Source of the DNA: Staphylococcus ureilyticus
Lineage (GTDB): Bacteria > Bacillota > Bacilli > Staphylococcales > Staphylococcaceae
DNA: 64,000 nucleotides
NCBI RefSeq assembly: GCF_002902235.1
Contig: NZ_PPRL01000012.1
Coordinates: forward strand, 1-64,000
Direction of reading: 5' to 3'
The notes under the pieces were generated by a model, which made no database searches, had not been told where the DNA came from, and saw only the letters and a program-made list of their open reading frames with translations. Of the stretch, positions 43,757 through 55,701 are shown one piece after another; position 1 is the first letter of the stretch, and the number at the start of each line of letters is the position of its first letter. The position numbers and the translations under genes were made by a program.

Positions 43757-46700
43757 ATGGCGGATGATATTAAAGGTTTTACGATTGGTTTAGGTATCGA
43801 CACCTCCGATATTGATAGAGGGATGGCTAATCTTCAACGTAAATTAAAAACTGCTGATGCTCAAATGAAAGCTAACCTTTCTACTTTTGATAAGGCTGAA
43901 AAGTCAGTGGACAAATTCGAAACTGAATTAGAAGGATTGAACAAAAAACTAACACAACAAGGGCGTGCAAGCGAACAAGCACAGTAGAAACTAGATCAGT
44001 TAAGAAATGCCCAAGATAACACTAACAAGAAGATGAAAGAAGCAGCAGTTCAAGCTCAAAATGCTAAAAGTCGTTATGAATCATTGGCTGATAGTTATGA
44101 CAATTTAAATAATGAACTTAAAGAACATCAAACCAATGTTAAGAATGCGCAAAATGCACAAAAACAAATGCAGAATACTGTCACAGCACTAAGTGCGAAA
44201 ATGAAAAACGCTAAATCTTCTGTAGATGGTTTACAGGAAGAATTTGACCAATTAAATGCATCAGGCAAAGCGTCTAAACAAGAATTAACTTCGTTAGGCA
44301 ATCAGTTAGCTAAAGCTAGAGCTCAATACAATAGTTTATCTAATGCTGTAGATAGTGCTAAGCAAGATTTAAATGAATCTAAAGTAGCAACAGCAAATGC
44401 AAAAAATGAATTGCAAAACTTTAGTGATGCCAACAAAGAAGCGATGACTAGTGCTAAAACTGCAATGCAGTCTGCGAAGCAAGAAGCAACTAATGCTGAA
44501 AAATCTTATGCATCATTAAACAGAGAAGTTGCACAACTCCCTAGCAAACTTGATAAAGCTGAAAAAGAAGTTTACGAAAATGCTTTAGCTTATAACGTAT
44601 TGCAAAATCGTATTGACGAAGCAACTGATGAAATGCGTGAATTCCACAGAGAACAAACAAAATTCTTCGGTATGGGTCCTGCAATTGCTGCAATGGGTCA
44701 ACGTTGGGAAGAAGTAAACGCTAAAATCAATAAAATTGGTAATAGTTTCAGGAACGTTGGCTATGTAGTTCGAGGTATTGGCATGGGTGCTTTAATTTCT
44801 AACATTTCTGCTGTAATACCTGTGGCTGGTAGTGCAGTTAGTGCTATTGCTGGAATAGGTGGTGCTGCTACTGCAGCTGCTGGTGGTGCGATTGGACTTG
44901 GTGGTGCTTATGGTGTTGCGTTAGGCGGCATCATGGCATTTAGTGGCCAAGCTACAACTGCTTTGCAAATGTTAGAAGATGGCCAAATAAAAGTTACTAG
45001 TCAAGTTCGTAGATACCAAACAGCATTAAGCGGTTTGCAAAATCAATGGAAAGGTCTTGTGCAGTCTAATCAAGCGGCTATATTTAATACAATGGCCAAT
45101 GGTATTAATATCGCAAGAACTGCGTTAACTAGATTAACTCCCTTCATTACGACAACTACAAATCAAATAGCCCGAGCATCAAAAGAAATGCGTAACTGGG
45201 TTACATCTTCTAAAAATGCTAACAACGCATTCAAACTTATTAATAATATTGGTCCACCGATATTCCAAAACTTACTTAACGCTGCAATGCGTGTGGGCGA
45301 TGGTATCACACATATGTTCACTTAATTTGGCCCTTTATTTACTTGGACAGGTAAAGGTATAGAAAGTTTAGCTAATAAATTTAACGCATGGGCTAACAGT
45401 GCAAGTACAGATAAAGGGATAGCCCAATTTATTCAATATACTAAAACGAATCTTCCTATTGTAGGACAGATATTCGGGAATGTATTTAGTGGTATTGTTA
45501 GTTTATTCCAAGCATTTAGTGGTCATTCACATGATGTGCTAGTAGGGATGCAAGGTGTAACCAAAACATTTAAAGATTGGGCTGCTAATTTACAAGGAAC
45601 TGAAGGTTTTAAAAACTTCATAGCTTATCTTAACGCAAATGGTCCTAAAGTTTGGCAATTACTCAAAAACATTGGAAACATTTTTGTTGGTCTTGTTAGA
45701 GGTATGGCACCAGTTGGATCCGTAGTGCTTAGTATAACAACAGCTATAACTGGATTTATAGCCAAAGGTGCAACAGCTAACAATACAATGGGTCTAATGA
45801 CAGGTGTTTTAACAGCTGTTGGTGGTGCATTAGCAGCAATTCTTCCTATGTGGGGCGTATATAAAACTGTAATGGGTGGTGCTTCGTTAGTAACTCGTGC
45901 ATATAACACCATAGTTAATATAACAAAAACATCAATGGCTATTTGGACAGGTGTAACACGTGCTTTAGCCTTAGCTCAAATTTTAAATGCTAGAAACACT
46001 TCTTTAGCAACTATTATGACTGGTAAATATTCAATCGCTACAAAAATTGCTGCAGTTGCTACACGAGGACTAGGTTTAGCTCTTAGATTTATGACTGGGC
46101 CAATAGGTTGGGTTATAACTGCTATCGGTGCATTGGTTGCAGGTATTATGTATCTTTGGAAAAACAACGAAACATTCCGTAATTTTGTCATAACTGCTTG
46201 GAATCAAATTAAAGCCACAGCAATCTCAGTTTTTGGATTCTTAAAACCATATTTAGTTGCAATATGGAATGGTATAAAAACATCTGCAATTGTTGCATGG
46301 ACGATTTTGAAAACTGCAGCATTTGCGACATGGAATGCAATTAAATTTGCAATTCAAAATCCAATTTTGGCATTAAGGAACGTTTTATCTGCTATTTGGG
46401 CTGGAATTAAATTCACAGCTATAGCAGTGTGGACAGGAATTAAGACTGCTGTATTGACAATTATTCGTACATGGTTAGCAGTAGCTAAAGCATACTTTAA
46501 CGTTTGGAAAGTAGCGCTTACTGCGATATGGAATGGTATAAAAACTGTTGCAATAGCTGTATGGAACGGTATTAAGAACTCAATACTATCAATCATTCGA
46601 ACTTTAGTTGCAGTAGCTAGAGCTATTTTAAATACAATAAAAACTGTTGTTTCAACGGTGTTTAATGGTGCTAAAACGATTGCTATAGCAGCGTGGACAA

Positions 46701-49351
46701 TCTTAAAAAATAGAGTGGTTGCAATAACACGTGCAATTTGGACGTTAGTTAAAGCAATATTTACAGGATTAAAAAATTCTGTTGTAGCTATATTTAATGC
46801 AGTGAAGAACTTTGCTATAAGAATTTGGACTTTAATGAAAAACAGAATTATAGCGAATGCTAGATTGCTATGGACAGGTGTTAGAAATACGTTCAACGCT
46901 CTTAAAAAAGGTGTTATTGCCATATTCAACGCTGTTAAAAACTTTGCTATCAAAGTTTGGACAACGCTCAAAAACGGTGTTATAGCGAGAGCTAAATCAT
47001 TGTGGAACGGTGTTCGTAACACTTTTAATGCATTAAGAAAAGGTATAACAAACATATTCAACGCAGTGAAAAATTTCGCGTTGAAATTATGGACAAACAT
47101 GAAAAATGGCGTTATTTCAAGGGCTAAGGCATTATGGTCTGGTGTAAGAAATACTTGGAACAATCTTAAAAAAGGTACAACTAACATATTCAAGTCTGTT
47201 GGTAGTTTCATGAGTTCTAAATGGAATAGTATTAAATCTGGAACAGTAAATAAAGCTAAATCACTTTGGTCAGGCGTGAAAGGTGCTTGGGGTTCCTTAT
47301 CTAAAGGAACACGTAACACAATGAATTCCGTCGGCGGTTTCATGTCTAAAAAGTGGCGTGACATCAAGAATGGAACAGTTGATATAGTTACTGGAATGAA
47401 AGATAAAATCACTGGCGTCATGAACAAAATGGGTGACGTTATCAAGTCGGTAACTGGTGATATTAAAGGTTTCTTCTCTGGAATGATAGACAAAGTTAAA
47501 GGCGGATTAAACAAACTTATCGATGGTGTGAACTGGGTTGGTAAAAAACTTAATATGCCAAAAATTGACCCTATCAAACTTCACACTGGTACAGAACACA
47601 CTAACACGACTACAAATGTAGTTAAGAACGGTAAGATTGCTCGCGATACATTTGCTACTGTAGGAGACAAAGGACGCGGAAATGGTCCTGGTGGCTTCAG
47701 ACACGAAGCTATCAAATATCCAAACGGTAAAATGGCACTTACACCAAACAGAGATACAACAGCATTCTTACCTAAAGGCTCATCTGTTATGAATGGTGCG
47801 CAGACACATTCTATGTTGAGTGGTATGCCTAAATTCTCAAATGGTACTTTATCTAACAAAAAGCCTAAGAAGAAAAAGAAAGGGGATAACTTCTTTGGCG
47901 ATGTAACTACTGGCCTAAAGACAGGCGCAAAAGTTGCTACTGGTAAAGTTGTAGACGGTGGTAAAGCGGTGGTTAATAAAACACTGGAAACTGCAGCCAA
48001 AGGTAAGAAATGGATGGAAGATAAAATTGGCGATGTAATGGACTGGATAGACAAACCAGGTAAATTACTCGACAAAGTTCTTGAAGGTATTGGTTTAAAC
48101 CTTGACGGTTTTGGAATTAAAAAAGCGGCAGAACTACCTTATAACATGATGAAAGGTATGTTCGGCAAACTTAAAAAAGCTGCTATAGATACATTCACAT
48201 CATGGATGGCAGATGCTGCAGAAGGTGACGGAGGTTATATAGACCTTTCAAAAGGTATTAACTTCCCATTCAGTCCTAACGGCAGAGCACCAGGTTATCC
48301 TTTTGCAGGTCCTCACATGGGTGTAGACATCAACTACGTTTATGACAAACTATATTCAGTTCTAGCTGGTAAGGCCACTGCTCGCAAAGGTTGGAACGGT
48401 GGTTTTGGTAACATGGTTGACATTGTTAAAGGCAACACGAAAGTTATCTACGGTCACATGAGCAAACACGCATTCAGTGGAAGTAAAAACGTAAAACCAG
48501 GTGACTATTTAGGTGTATCTGGTAACTCTGGTCGTTCATCAGGACCACACTTACACTTTGAGGTTCAGAAAAACGGAACGCCAATCAATCCATTGAAATG
48601 GTTAAAAGCTAATGATGGTGGCGGTGGCAAGTCTGGTAAATGGAATGGCGATATTAAAAAAGCGCTTAAAATAGCTGGATTACCTACTTCTAAAGCTTAT
48701 GTTAATGCTTGGGCTAAACAGATCCAAACGGAATCAGGTGGCAATCCTAAAGCTTTAGGTGGTACTGACGGATTAGCTGATGGTCGTGCAAAAGGTTTAG
48801 TACAAGTTAAACCTGGTACGTTCAACGCTTATAAAGCTAAAGGTCACGGAAACATTTGGAATGGTTTAGATAACCTAATTGCTGGTATGAGATATGCTAA
48901 AGCTAGATACGGTAAAGGTGGCATGTTAGGTGTTATTGGTAAGGGTCATGGATATGCCACTGGCGGATTAATTAATTCATCAGGTTTATATAATTTAGCC
49001 GAAGGTGGTTATCCGGAATGGGTAATACCTACTGACCCTAGTCGTAACTCTGATGCAATGAAATTATTGGCATTAGCTGCACAAGATATAGACAGTAAAA
49101 ATAAACGTAATAAACGACCTAATCAAATGCGTACACCTGCTACTAGTAATAACAGTAATAGTAATGAAATGATTAACTTCATGGCTAGACAGTTAGAAGC
49201 TACACAAAAACAGGTAGAATTATTAACACAACTTGTCGCAAGTAATCAACGTTTAGAACAGAAACCTACAGGTGTGAGTGAAAAACAAATTAGCGAACAA
49301 CAAGCTAAAAGATTAGGTTTTGAATCCTATAGTTTAGGAGGGAGTTTTTAA
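43757..49351 (+). pseudogene. Tape-measure protein, interrupted by two in-frame stop codons
   Basis: One continuous frame of 1864 codons apart from TAG at 43985-43987 and TAA at 45323-45325. Both stops replace probable Gln codons, CAG and CAA, by C-to-T changes. Domains: an N-terminal coiled coil, hydrophobic segments, tandem 44-residue repeats, an M23 endopeptidase ([21 protein letters not shown]) and a lytic transglycosylase-like domain ([13 protein letters not shown]). It sets tail length and opens the cell wall at infection. As read, only the first 76 residues are made in frame. Confidence 0.92.
46868..47395 (+). repeat. Four tandem 132-bp (44-residue) repeats in the tape-measure gene
   Basis: The LW-x-GV(R/K) module recurs with an exact 132-nt period: Trp codons at 46871, 47003, 47135 and 47267. 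Older, more diverged copies lie upstream. Such repeats change tail length when copies are gained or lost. Confidence 0.85.
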
Positions 49352-50179
49352 TTGAAAAAACGAGTACGAATATTTGATGATTCGAAGAGTTTTTATTTAG
49401 ATGAAGTAATACCACGTTTGAGGTTTTTAGATGCTAAAGAAGAAGATGTTGAAACTATTGTTAATTCTTTGGAAATAAAAGGAACTGACGGGGTAATGAT
49501 GGGGTCGAGTAACTTCGGCCCCTTTAAATTAGTATTAAGATTTTCATATATAGGTGAAGATATAGAAGATTACAATTTAGTCAAATCTAAACTAAGAAGT
49601 ATTCTTTACCAAAGAAAACCATATTATGTATTACATTCAGATATGCCTGGTAAAAAGTATGCAGTATATTGTGAATCTAATGCGATAGAAAATTTAACCA
49701 GTACATTCGGAACATTTGAAATTACCTTTCAAGTTTATAAAGGGTATTCTGAATCTCTATATAAGACGGATCAATACAGTTTGTTATCAGATAAATGGCA
49801 ATTTGAGAATGGCATAATGCCAGATAGAGAAATAAGTTATACACATAAACGTCAAAAATTCTCTATATACAACGGAAGTAGTGACACAATTAATCCACGT
49901 ATGCGCCACGATTTGCAAATATGGATTAGGTTGAACACTAGTACTGGTTTTAGATTAGTTAATAAAACAACAGGAGATATATTCGAATACAAAGGAAAAT
50001 TAGCCAAAAATCAAAGTTTTTTAATAGACGGTGCTTACCCTTATATTGAAAAACAACGATGTGGTAGGTTGACCAATAAATCCATTATCACATTAGCTCC
50101 TGGTTATAATGATTTTGAAATATGGGGAAGTGTTAGCAGTGTTAATATTCAGTTTATCTTCCCTTTTATTTACAGGTAG
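49352..50179 (+). CDS. Distal tail protein (Dit)
   Basis: A 275-aa protein of the siphovirus tail-component family. The N-terminal ring domain (DDSKSFYLDEVIPRLRFLDAKEED) and a C-terminal galectin-like domain (MRHDLQIWIRLNTSTGFRLVNKTTG...FEIWGSVSSVNIQF) fit. The start is TTG with GGAGGGAG upstream. It joins tail tube and baseplate. Confidence 0.88.
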   Translation: MKKRVRIFDDSKSFYLDEVIPRLRFLDAKEEDVETIVNSLEIKGTDGVMMGSSNFGPFKLVLRFSYIGEDIEDYNLVKSKLRSILYQRKPYYVLHSDMPGKKYAVYCESNAIENLTSTFGTFEITFQVYKGYSESLYKTDQYSLLSDKWQFENGIMPDREISYTHKRQKFSIYNGSSDTINPRMRHDLQIWIRLNTSTGFRLVNKTTGDIFEYKGKLAKNQSFLIDGAYPYIEKQRCGRLTNKSIITLAPGYNDFEIWGSVSSVNIQFIFPFIYR

Positions 50180-51754
50180 GTGAAAAGGTTGAACACAGAC
50201 ATTATAGTTACAGATATTAACGAAACCATGTCAGAGTTATTGCTAGATTTTGCATATGATACTTTCAAATATGAATACGAACGTAATAGTACTCGTCAAA
50301 TTTCATTTATCGCTTATAAAACGAGTAAAAATGAAGATGTGTATAATTTGCTTCAGAATGAATCCTTCATTGATTATGCCGGTCAACGTTATGTTATAAA
50401 AAATGCTACGCCGTCCTTTGATGGAGTGCTTCATACTAAAGAAGTGACAGCGACACATATTATGTTTGAATTTCAAAATCATTATGTGAGCAAAGATATA
50501 GACAATGAAACAATCAACGAAGACACAAGCGAGGACAAAAAAACTACACTAACACTCAAAGAATATTTGGATTATGGTTTTAAAGGTAATAAGCAAGGTT
50601 ATTCGTATGAAATTAAAGGTACATTCAATTCTAAAGTGACTTTAGAAGAATTAGGATCTAAAAATGGTCTTGAATATCTTGTGGAAGGTGCAGAGTTGTT
50701 TGGATATATTTATTATGCAGATAATAAGAAAATTTACATCCACGATGACAACTCATTCTATATACCTACTGAAAAAATAATTCGTTATAAATTCAATAAC
50801 AGTGAAGTGAAAGCAAGTATTGATACTAAGGATTTAAAAACTGTGATTAAAGGCTATGGCAAAAAGCTAACAAGCAAAGATACTAAAAACTACTCACCTG
50901 TAAAACCGAAAAATCTAACCTATAATGGCAAATTTATAAAAGATGGCACATGGCGCACCGAAGAAGTCGGAGCGTCTTTTTCATATGAATTGGAATGTAA
51001 ATACGGTAATGAAACCATCGTATTCTCATTAAAGAAAATGAGTAAAGGTGGATTGCTCGATTTGTATTTTGATGGCGAAAAAATTGGTGAATATAGTTGT
51101 TATAGTAAATCGGCTACTACGCAAAATATCACACTATCAAAAAATACAAAAAAAGGTAAATACACTGTTAAAGCCGTTTTTAAAGGTAAAAAAGCTGGTG
51201 TAGATTATAAAAAGTCGGCACCTTGTATGTATGTAGGTACCGAAAAAGCTACAGTTATTAACACAACAGCTGTTTTAAAAGGTGATGACTTATACAGTTC
51301 AACCTATGTTCATAAATCACCTAAAAACTATGATGTGTTCGGACATAGAGAAGCTCCTGATCATTTTGACGAAAATATCACTGACAAGGATGAGTTAAAA
51401 CATAAGTTAGAAAATGAATTGAACGACGAACCTAATGTTGAATTAGATATTAACTATGTTGGAGATGAAAAGATTGAAGAAAGAGATGCGATTTGGTTTA
51501 TCCATGAGCTTATGGGTTACGATACTGAATTGAAAGTTGTTTCCCTTACGCAAACACATCCACTCAATCCATCACCCGACGAAATCGGTTTTAGCAATGA
51601 CAAGAAAGACATTGTTCAAATCAGTAATGTATTAAATCGTAAAATGAAAAGTGTGAGTGCTGCATTAAATAAAAGCAAGATAAATAACATTTATAGCCCT
51701 TCTACTGGTTATTCTGGGGGCTCAATTGTTGGGAGTGTATTAGTAGATGAGTAA
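50180..51754 (+). CDS. Tail-associated lysin/endopeptidase tail protein (Tal)
   Basis: A 524-aa prophage-endopeptidase-tail family protein. Seen: the Tal N-terminal hub region (SELLLDFAYDTFKYEYERNSTRQISFIAYKTSK) and FIDYAGQRYVIKNA. GTG at 50180 or TTG at 50189 may be the start. It forms the tail tip. No clear peptidase motif was seen in this copy. Confidence 0.85.
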   Translation: MKRLNTDIIVTDINETMSELLLDFAYDTFKYEYERNSTRQISFIAYKTSKNEDVYNLLQNESFIDYAGQRYVIKNATPSFDGVLHTKEVTATHIMFEFQNHYVSKDIDNETINEDTSEDKKTTLTLKEYLDYGFKGNKQGYSYEIKGTFNSKVTLEELGSKNGLEYLVEGAELFGYIYYADNKKIYIHDDNSFYIPTEKIIRYKFNNSEVKASIDTKDLKTVIKGYGKKLTSKDTKNYSPVKPKNLTYNGKFIKDGTWRTEEVGASFSYELECKYGNETIVFSLKKMSKGGLLDLYFDGEKIGEYSCYSKSATTQNITLSKNTKKGKYTVKAVFKGKKAGVDYKKSAPCMYVGTEKATVINTTAVLKGDDLYSSTYVHKSPKNYDVFGHREAPDHFDENITDKDELKHKLENELNDEPNVELDINYVGDEKIEERDAIWFIHELMGYDTELKVVSLTQTHPLNPSPDEIGFSNDKKDIVQISNVLNRKMKSVSAALNKSKINNIYSPSTGYSGGSIVGSVLVDE

Positions 51755-51965
51755 AGAAATTCCAATTATAAGAATGAGTTATGAGGGCGAAGACGCTTTT
51801 CCACAAACCCATACAGAGGGTGTTATAGGCTTAGAAGAATTAATCGAATCTATCGTCACACAATATTTAAGAAGTGATTTAATCGTTCAAGCACCAACTG
51901 GGCAAAAATTTAAAATTGTTGTAGACGACAAGGGTGTATTAAAAACTGAAAGAATGGAGGGATAG
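51747..51965 (+). CDS. Baseplate-associated small protein (72 aa)
   Basis: Encodes KEIPIIRMSYEGEDAFPQTHTEGVIGLEELIESIV; overlaps the Tal gene by 8 nt and is followed 4 bp later by the spike gene. Function unknown, position suggests a baseplate chaperone. Confidence 0.7.
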   Translation: MSKEIPIIRMSYEGEDAFPQTHTEGVIGLEELIESIVTQYLRSDLIVQAPTGQKFKIVVDDKGVLKTERMEG

Positions 51966-51969
51966 TTTC

Positions 51970-53925
51970 ATGTTAAATTTACAAACGAATATGAGTAATC
52001 AACTAGATCAACGTTGGAGAAGCGAAACAATTAGCAACTTTAAAAAGATTCTCAACTTCAATAATCTTATTGAAGATAAGATGATCTACCACCAAATTGA
52101 ACAATTAAAAGCACATGATAGTAAACAGATTACACACGCTAATACTACACTAGATAAGATGATAATTTATTTATTGAATGAAGTTAAAAATTTAGTTGTA
52201 GGTGTAGATGGTGATGGTGTTAAAGAAGTAACAGATGCACGTGTAGGTCAAGATGGAACAAGACACGATATCTTATCACAAAGGTTGTTTACTGATTTTG
52301 CTGATGTCTACACGGATATAAACCGTGTGGAAGAAAAAATAAGTTCTATAAACATTGATGAATATCACCCTGATAAGACTGGTAAAACGGATGTATCGGA
52401 TTATATTCAAGATGCTTTAAATCGAATTCATAATAACGGTTCAGGTACGCTTTATATCCCTGCTGGTAAATACTTAATAGGTAAAAGACTTATTATTTAT
52501 GAGAATACAACAGTAAAAATGGATAACAACGCAATTCTGCTTCGTGGTTGGGGCGGTGGTTTCTTCATGAATGGGCCGAGTGAAGATGCGTTCTACGGTT
52601 ATGAAGGTCGAGGCAACATTCATTTTGAAGGTGGTACACTAGATTCAAATTATGAACAAATTGATAAGTTTAAAACAACTGCCATTGATATGGTTATATT
52701 AAAACACGCAGAAAACATTACTTTTAATAACGTGAGATTTAGAAATTTAATTAGTTATCACTGTGTGGATGCTAACGGCATTAGAAATTTAACATTTGAT
52801 AATTGTACATTTGAAGGGTTTATAAATCTAGCAGGTAGTAGTTTCAAAGAAGCTATACAAATTGGTGAATATACGGCTGAAGGTATTGGTGGTGCAGGTC
52901 ACCACGATGGAACACCTTGTAAAGAGGTTTCGGTAAAAAATTGTGTATTTAGAAAATCAGACATATTAGATAGTTTTGATGTTGCAATAGGAAATCACTA
53001 TAGTGTGCATAATATCTATCAAGAAGATATTAAAGTTGTAGGAAACACTTTCGAAGATATCAAACAAGTAGCTGTTAGACCTTATAAATGGGTGAACACA
53101 AAAATTACAGAAAACTCATTCCGAAGATGTTATGAAGGTGTTCGCATTTCTTCTGTTGGTGGCGAAGATAAGAGTGCAAACGATGTAAACGGCATTCCTT
53201 CTGGATCACCACAAGCAGGGAGATTATTTGCAATCAACAACAACTCATTTGAAGAATATAAGAAAACAGGCGTTTCTGTATTTGGCCAACAGTATAATGA
53301 TATTAATGCTCCCGTACAAAACGTAAAAATAACAAATAATTTCTTTGTTTCCGATAATAACGATATTGGTGAAGCTATCGTAATGACGATGTGTGACGAT
53401 GTTCATATTAAAGATAATACAATATCCTATGCTTATCGAGGTGTTCGTTATAAAGGATGTATCAATGTATTTATCGAGAAAAACTATATTAACAATATAA
53501 AGACAGAAGCCGTTTATAATGAAGTATCACCTTATACAGGATATTATGCGCAAAATAAATATATTAACATTTTAAATAATCTCATCAATACCACTGGTAA
53601 AAACGGTATATACGTTCAATATGTAAGTTACTCATTTATTAGATCTAATACGGTGTCAAATCCTAATACAGATAACATTGATGGTAATGAACGTGGTGGT
53701 ATCTACTTAAGTAATTTTGATACGGGAGAAGTAGCACACAACCATGCTTATGGTTCAGATAAATCATTCGCTATACGTGGTGTTGGTATGAAAAACACTA
53801 CGATATTTAACAATGGTGGTTCAGGCGGTATATTTATAGATGGTGATGATAACACGAAAATCGGCTATTGGAACGTATCGAATTACAACAATATTATCAA
53901 AACAAATACGAAAGGTGTGTATTAA
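51970..53925 (+). CDS. Right-handed beta-helix tail spike
   Basis: A 651-aa protein. A helical N-terminus (about 1-115) attaches to the baseplate, then the pectate-lyase-like beta-helix from about 125 onward (DYIQDALNRIHNNGSGTLYIPAGKYLIGKRL, with repeated NITFNNVRFRN-like coils). It is the likely receptor-binding or polysaccharide-degrading protein. GGAGGG precedes the ATG. Confidence 0.85.
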   Translation: MLNLQTNMSNQLDQRWRSETISNFKKILNFNNLIEDKMIYHQIEQLKAHDSKQITHANTTLDKMIIYLLNEVKNLVVGVDGDGVKEVTDARVGQDGTRHDILSQRLFTDFADVYTDINRVEEKISSINIDEYHPDKTGKTDVSDYIQDALNRIHNNGSGTLYIPAGKYLIGKRLIIYENTTVKMDNNAILLRGWGGGFFMNGPSEDAFYGYEGRGNIHFEGGTLDSNYEQIDKFKTTAIDMVILKHAENITFNNVRFRNLISYHCVDANGIRNLTFDNCTFEGFINLAGSSFKEAIQIGEYTAEGIGGAGHHDGTPCKEVSVKNCVFRKSDILDSFDVAIGNHYSVHNIYQEDIKVVGNTFEDIKQVAVRPYKWVNTKITENSFRRCYEGVRISSVGGEDKSANDVNGIPSGSPQAGRLFAINNNSFEEYKKTGVSVFGQQYNDINAPVQNVKITNNFFVSDNNDIGEAIVMTMCDDVHIKDNTISYAYRGVRYKGCINVFIEKNYINNIKTEAVYNEVSPYTGYYAQNKYINILNNLINTTGKNGIYVQYVSYSFIRSNTVSNPNTDNIDGNERGGIYLSNFDTGEVAHNHAYGSDKSFAIRGVGMKNTTIFNNGGSGGIFIDGDDNTKIGYWNVSNYNNIIKTNTKGVY

Positions 53926-53927
53926 TA

Positions 53928-55352
53928 ATGAGTATGGATAAACAAGCAAATATACCTTTAGAAACAACAGCAAGGTATCAACCCTTATCTGATTTAGATG
54001 TTAATTTTTACACAAGAGATATTCAAACTTCAATATTGAATTTCATTGTTACTAGAAACCACACACCATTACTACTTGGTAAAAGTAATGTGGACACAAG
54101 TATAAGTTTCGAATTTGAAGATGGTTCAATCGTTAGAGATGATCTAACAATAAAAGATGGCATGAATGGCATTTTATCTTACACCTTGTCAGATGAAATG
54201 TTACGACATACAGGTAAAGTTACAGGACAAGTAGATATTGCAGTTAAAGGTAAAGAGGACATTGTTGTTGAACGGTTGTTCTCTTTTAATATATCTAAAA
54301 TGTTAATCGATAATATAGATGCAGAAACAAAATTAATACACATCAAACGTTTTGCAGATTTAGAGAAAAACATCACTGAAAGATATGAGCGAATGGAACA
54401 AACTTTTGCAGATGGTGAGAATTTAGCACAAGCTGTATTAGATGCATCAGAAAAAGGATTAGATGACCTTAATACAGCAAAGACACAAAGTTTAGAAGAA
54501 CTTAATGCGTCTAAAGCTAATACATTAAAAGAAATCACAGATACAGGAAGTAATTATACCAACCAATTAAACACAGTCTATAACACGATGGATGAAAAGA
54601 TTAATAAGTTTAACAGCGATGTACAAGCTGGAGGTTATGTTAAATCATCAGCTACAGATAATTGGCAAAAGTATAAATTAACTAAAGATGATGGAACATC
54701 TAAAGACTTATTACAAGCAGATTTATTAAATAATGAGTATCTGAATACTTTAACACCTGGTAATTACTATGTACCTGGTCCTGTTAGCTCTCCTTCTGGT
54801 TCAAGTGGTTTCTTAAATGTTTTACAAAGAAGCACAGTTAAAGTCATTGTTTTCCAGCCTTATAATAAAAACAACTATTATATTAACAGATTTTATAATA
54901 ACTGGAACGGTTGGACAGATGTACTTGCAGATATGGAAACAACTAAAGGCGCTCAAGATAAAGCAAATAAATCTTTGGATGATGCAAAAACTTATGTAGA
55001 TAATAACCTTCAAGATACAGGGTGGCAGGATTTACCATTAATGAGTGGTGTAGAAGCTGATACAGATTTAGGTCCTTCGGTTTATAGAGTGAAAAACGGT
55101 GTGTGTAATATTATATTCAACGTTAAAATGACGGTTGCTAAATCTGAAACTGCATTTCTAACTTTACCAGCTAATGTATTACCTAAATATGCATTTAGCT
55201 TTTTAGCAAGAACAGACGGCAATTCGGGTAAAAATCCAGTTAAATGCAGTTATGATGTAATAAACAAAGTGTTTAAGATATGGCAAAATAACGATAATAC
55301 AATTAATACAGGTGATTTTGTCTACGGACAATTAACTTATATTGTGGGGTGA
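53928..55352 (+). CDS. Baseplate upper protein/tail fibre (BppU N-terminus, knob-like C-terminus)
   Basis: A 474-aa protein. The first about 130 residues match the BppU family (ARYQPLSDLDVNFYTRDIQTSILNFIVTR), then a long coiled coil (about 130-240) and a C-terminal pyocin-knob-like region (NWQKYKLTKDDGTSKDLLQADLLNN, FYNNWNGWTDV). It likely holds the receptor-binding knob. The ATG at 53928 follows AAAGGTGT. Confidence 0.85.
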   Translation: MSMDKQANIPLETTARYQPLSDLDVNFYTRDIQTSILNFIVTRNHTPLLLGKSNVDTSISFEFEDGSIVRDDLTIKDGMNGILSYTLSDEMLRHTGKVTGQVDIAVKGKEDIVVERLFSFNISKMLIDNIDAETKLIHIKRFADLEKNITERYERMEQTFADGENLAQAVLDASEKGLDDLNTAKTQSLEELNASKANTLKEITDTGSNYTNQLNTVYNTMDEKINKFNSDVQAGGYVKSSATDNWQKYKLTKDDGTSKDLLQADLLNNEYLNTLTPGNYYVPGPVSSPSGSSGFLNVLQRSTVKVIVFQPYNKNNYYINRFYNNWNGWTDVLADMETTKGAQDKANKSLDDAKTYVDNNLQDTGWQDLPLMSGVEADTDLGPSVYRVKNGVCNIIFNVKMTVAKSETAFLTLPANVLPKYAFSFLARTDGNSGKNPVKCSYDVINKVFKIWQNNDNTINTGDFVYGQLTYIVG

Positions 55353-55356
55353 TTGA

Positions 55357-55701
55357 ATGTATAAACAAGTTTTCGACTATAACGGAAATCCTTATTTAGT
55401 ATTAACTAATGAAGATGGAAGTTTATCAGAAAAAGATTTAAAAGAACAAGGTGTGTATCAGTATACAGAAATCATGCCACCTAGCAATCTTTATCCACCA
55501 CGTAAGTTTGATGGTAAAAAATGGCATGGTGCTACGGCAAATGAAGACAATGCAAGCTTACCTAAACCTGAAACTTTAGAAGTAATCGTTGCACAACTAC
55601 AAATGCAAATTGCTAAAGGGAACGTACAATTAAGAGATACTCAAAAAGAGTTAGCGAATGCAATGCTTGAGATTTCAAAACTTAAAGGAAGTGTTGAATA
55701 A
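55357..55701 (+). CDS. Phage tail-associated protein (114 aa)
   Basis: Begins MYKQVFDYNGNPYLVLTNEDG, with PPSNLYPPRKFDGKKWHGAT in the middle and a coiled coil at the end. It belongs to a small family between fibre genes and XkdX in staphylococcal phages; the role is unknown but baseplate-linked. Confidence 0.7.
   Translation: MYKQVFDYNGNPYLVLTNEDGSLSEKDLKEQGVYQYTEIMPPSNLYPPRKFDGKKWHGATANEDNASLPKPETLEVIVAQLQMQIAKGNVQLRDTQKELANAMLEISKLKGSVE

Noticed and set aside
46354..47577. A 407-codon open frame on the minus strand
   Set aside because: It lies wholly inside the tape-measure repeats, has no ribosome binding site, and its repetitive composition mirrors the real plus-strand coding sequence.
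43757..49351. Alternative genetic code (TAG/TAA read as Gln) to explain the tape-measure stops
   Set aside because: Neighbouring phage genes terminate normally at TAG and TAA, often with tight overlaps, and no suppressor tRNA gene is visible.
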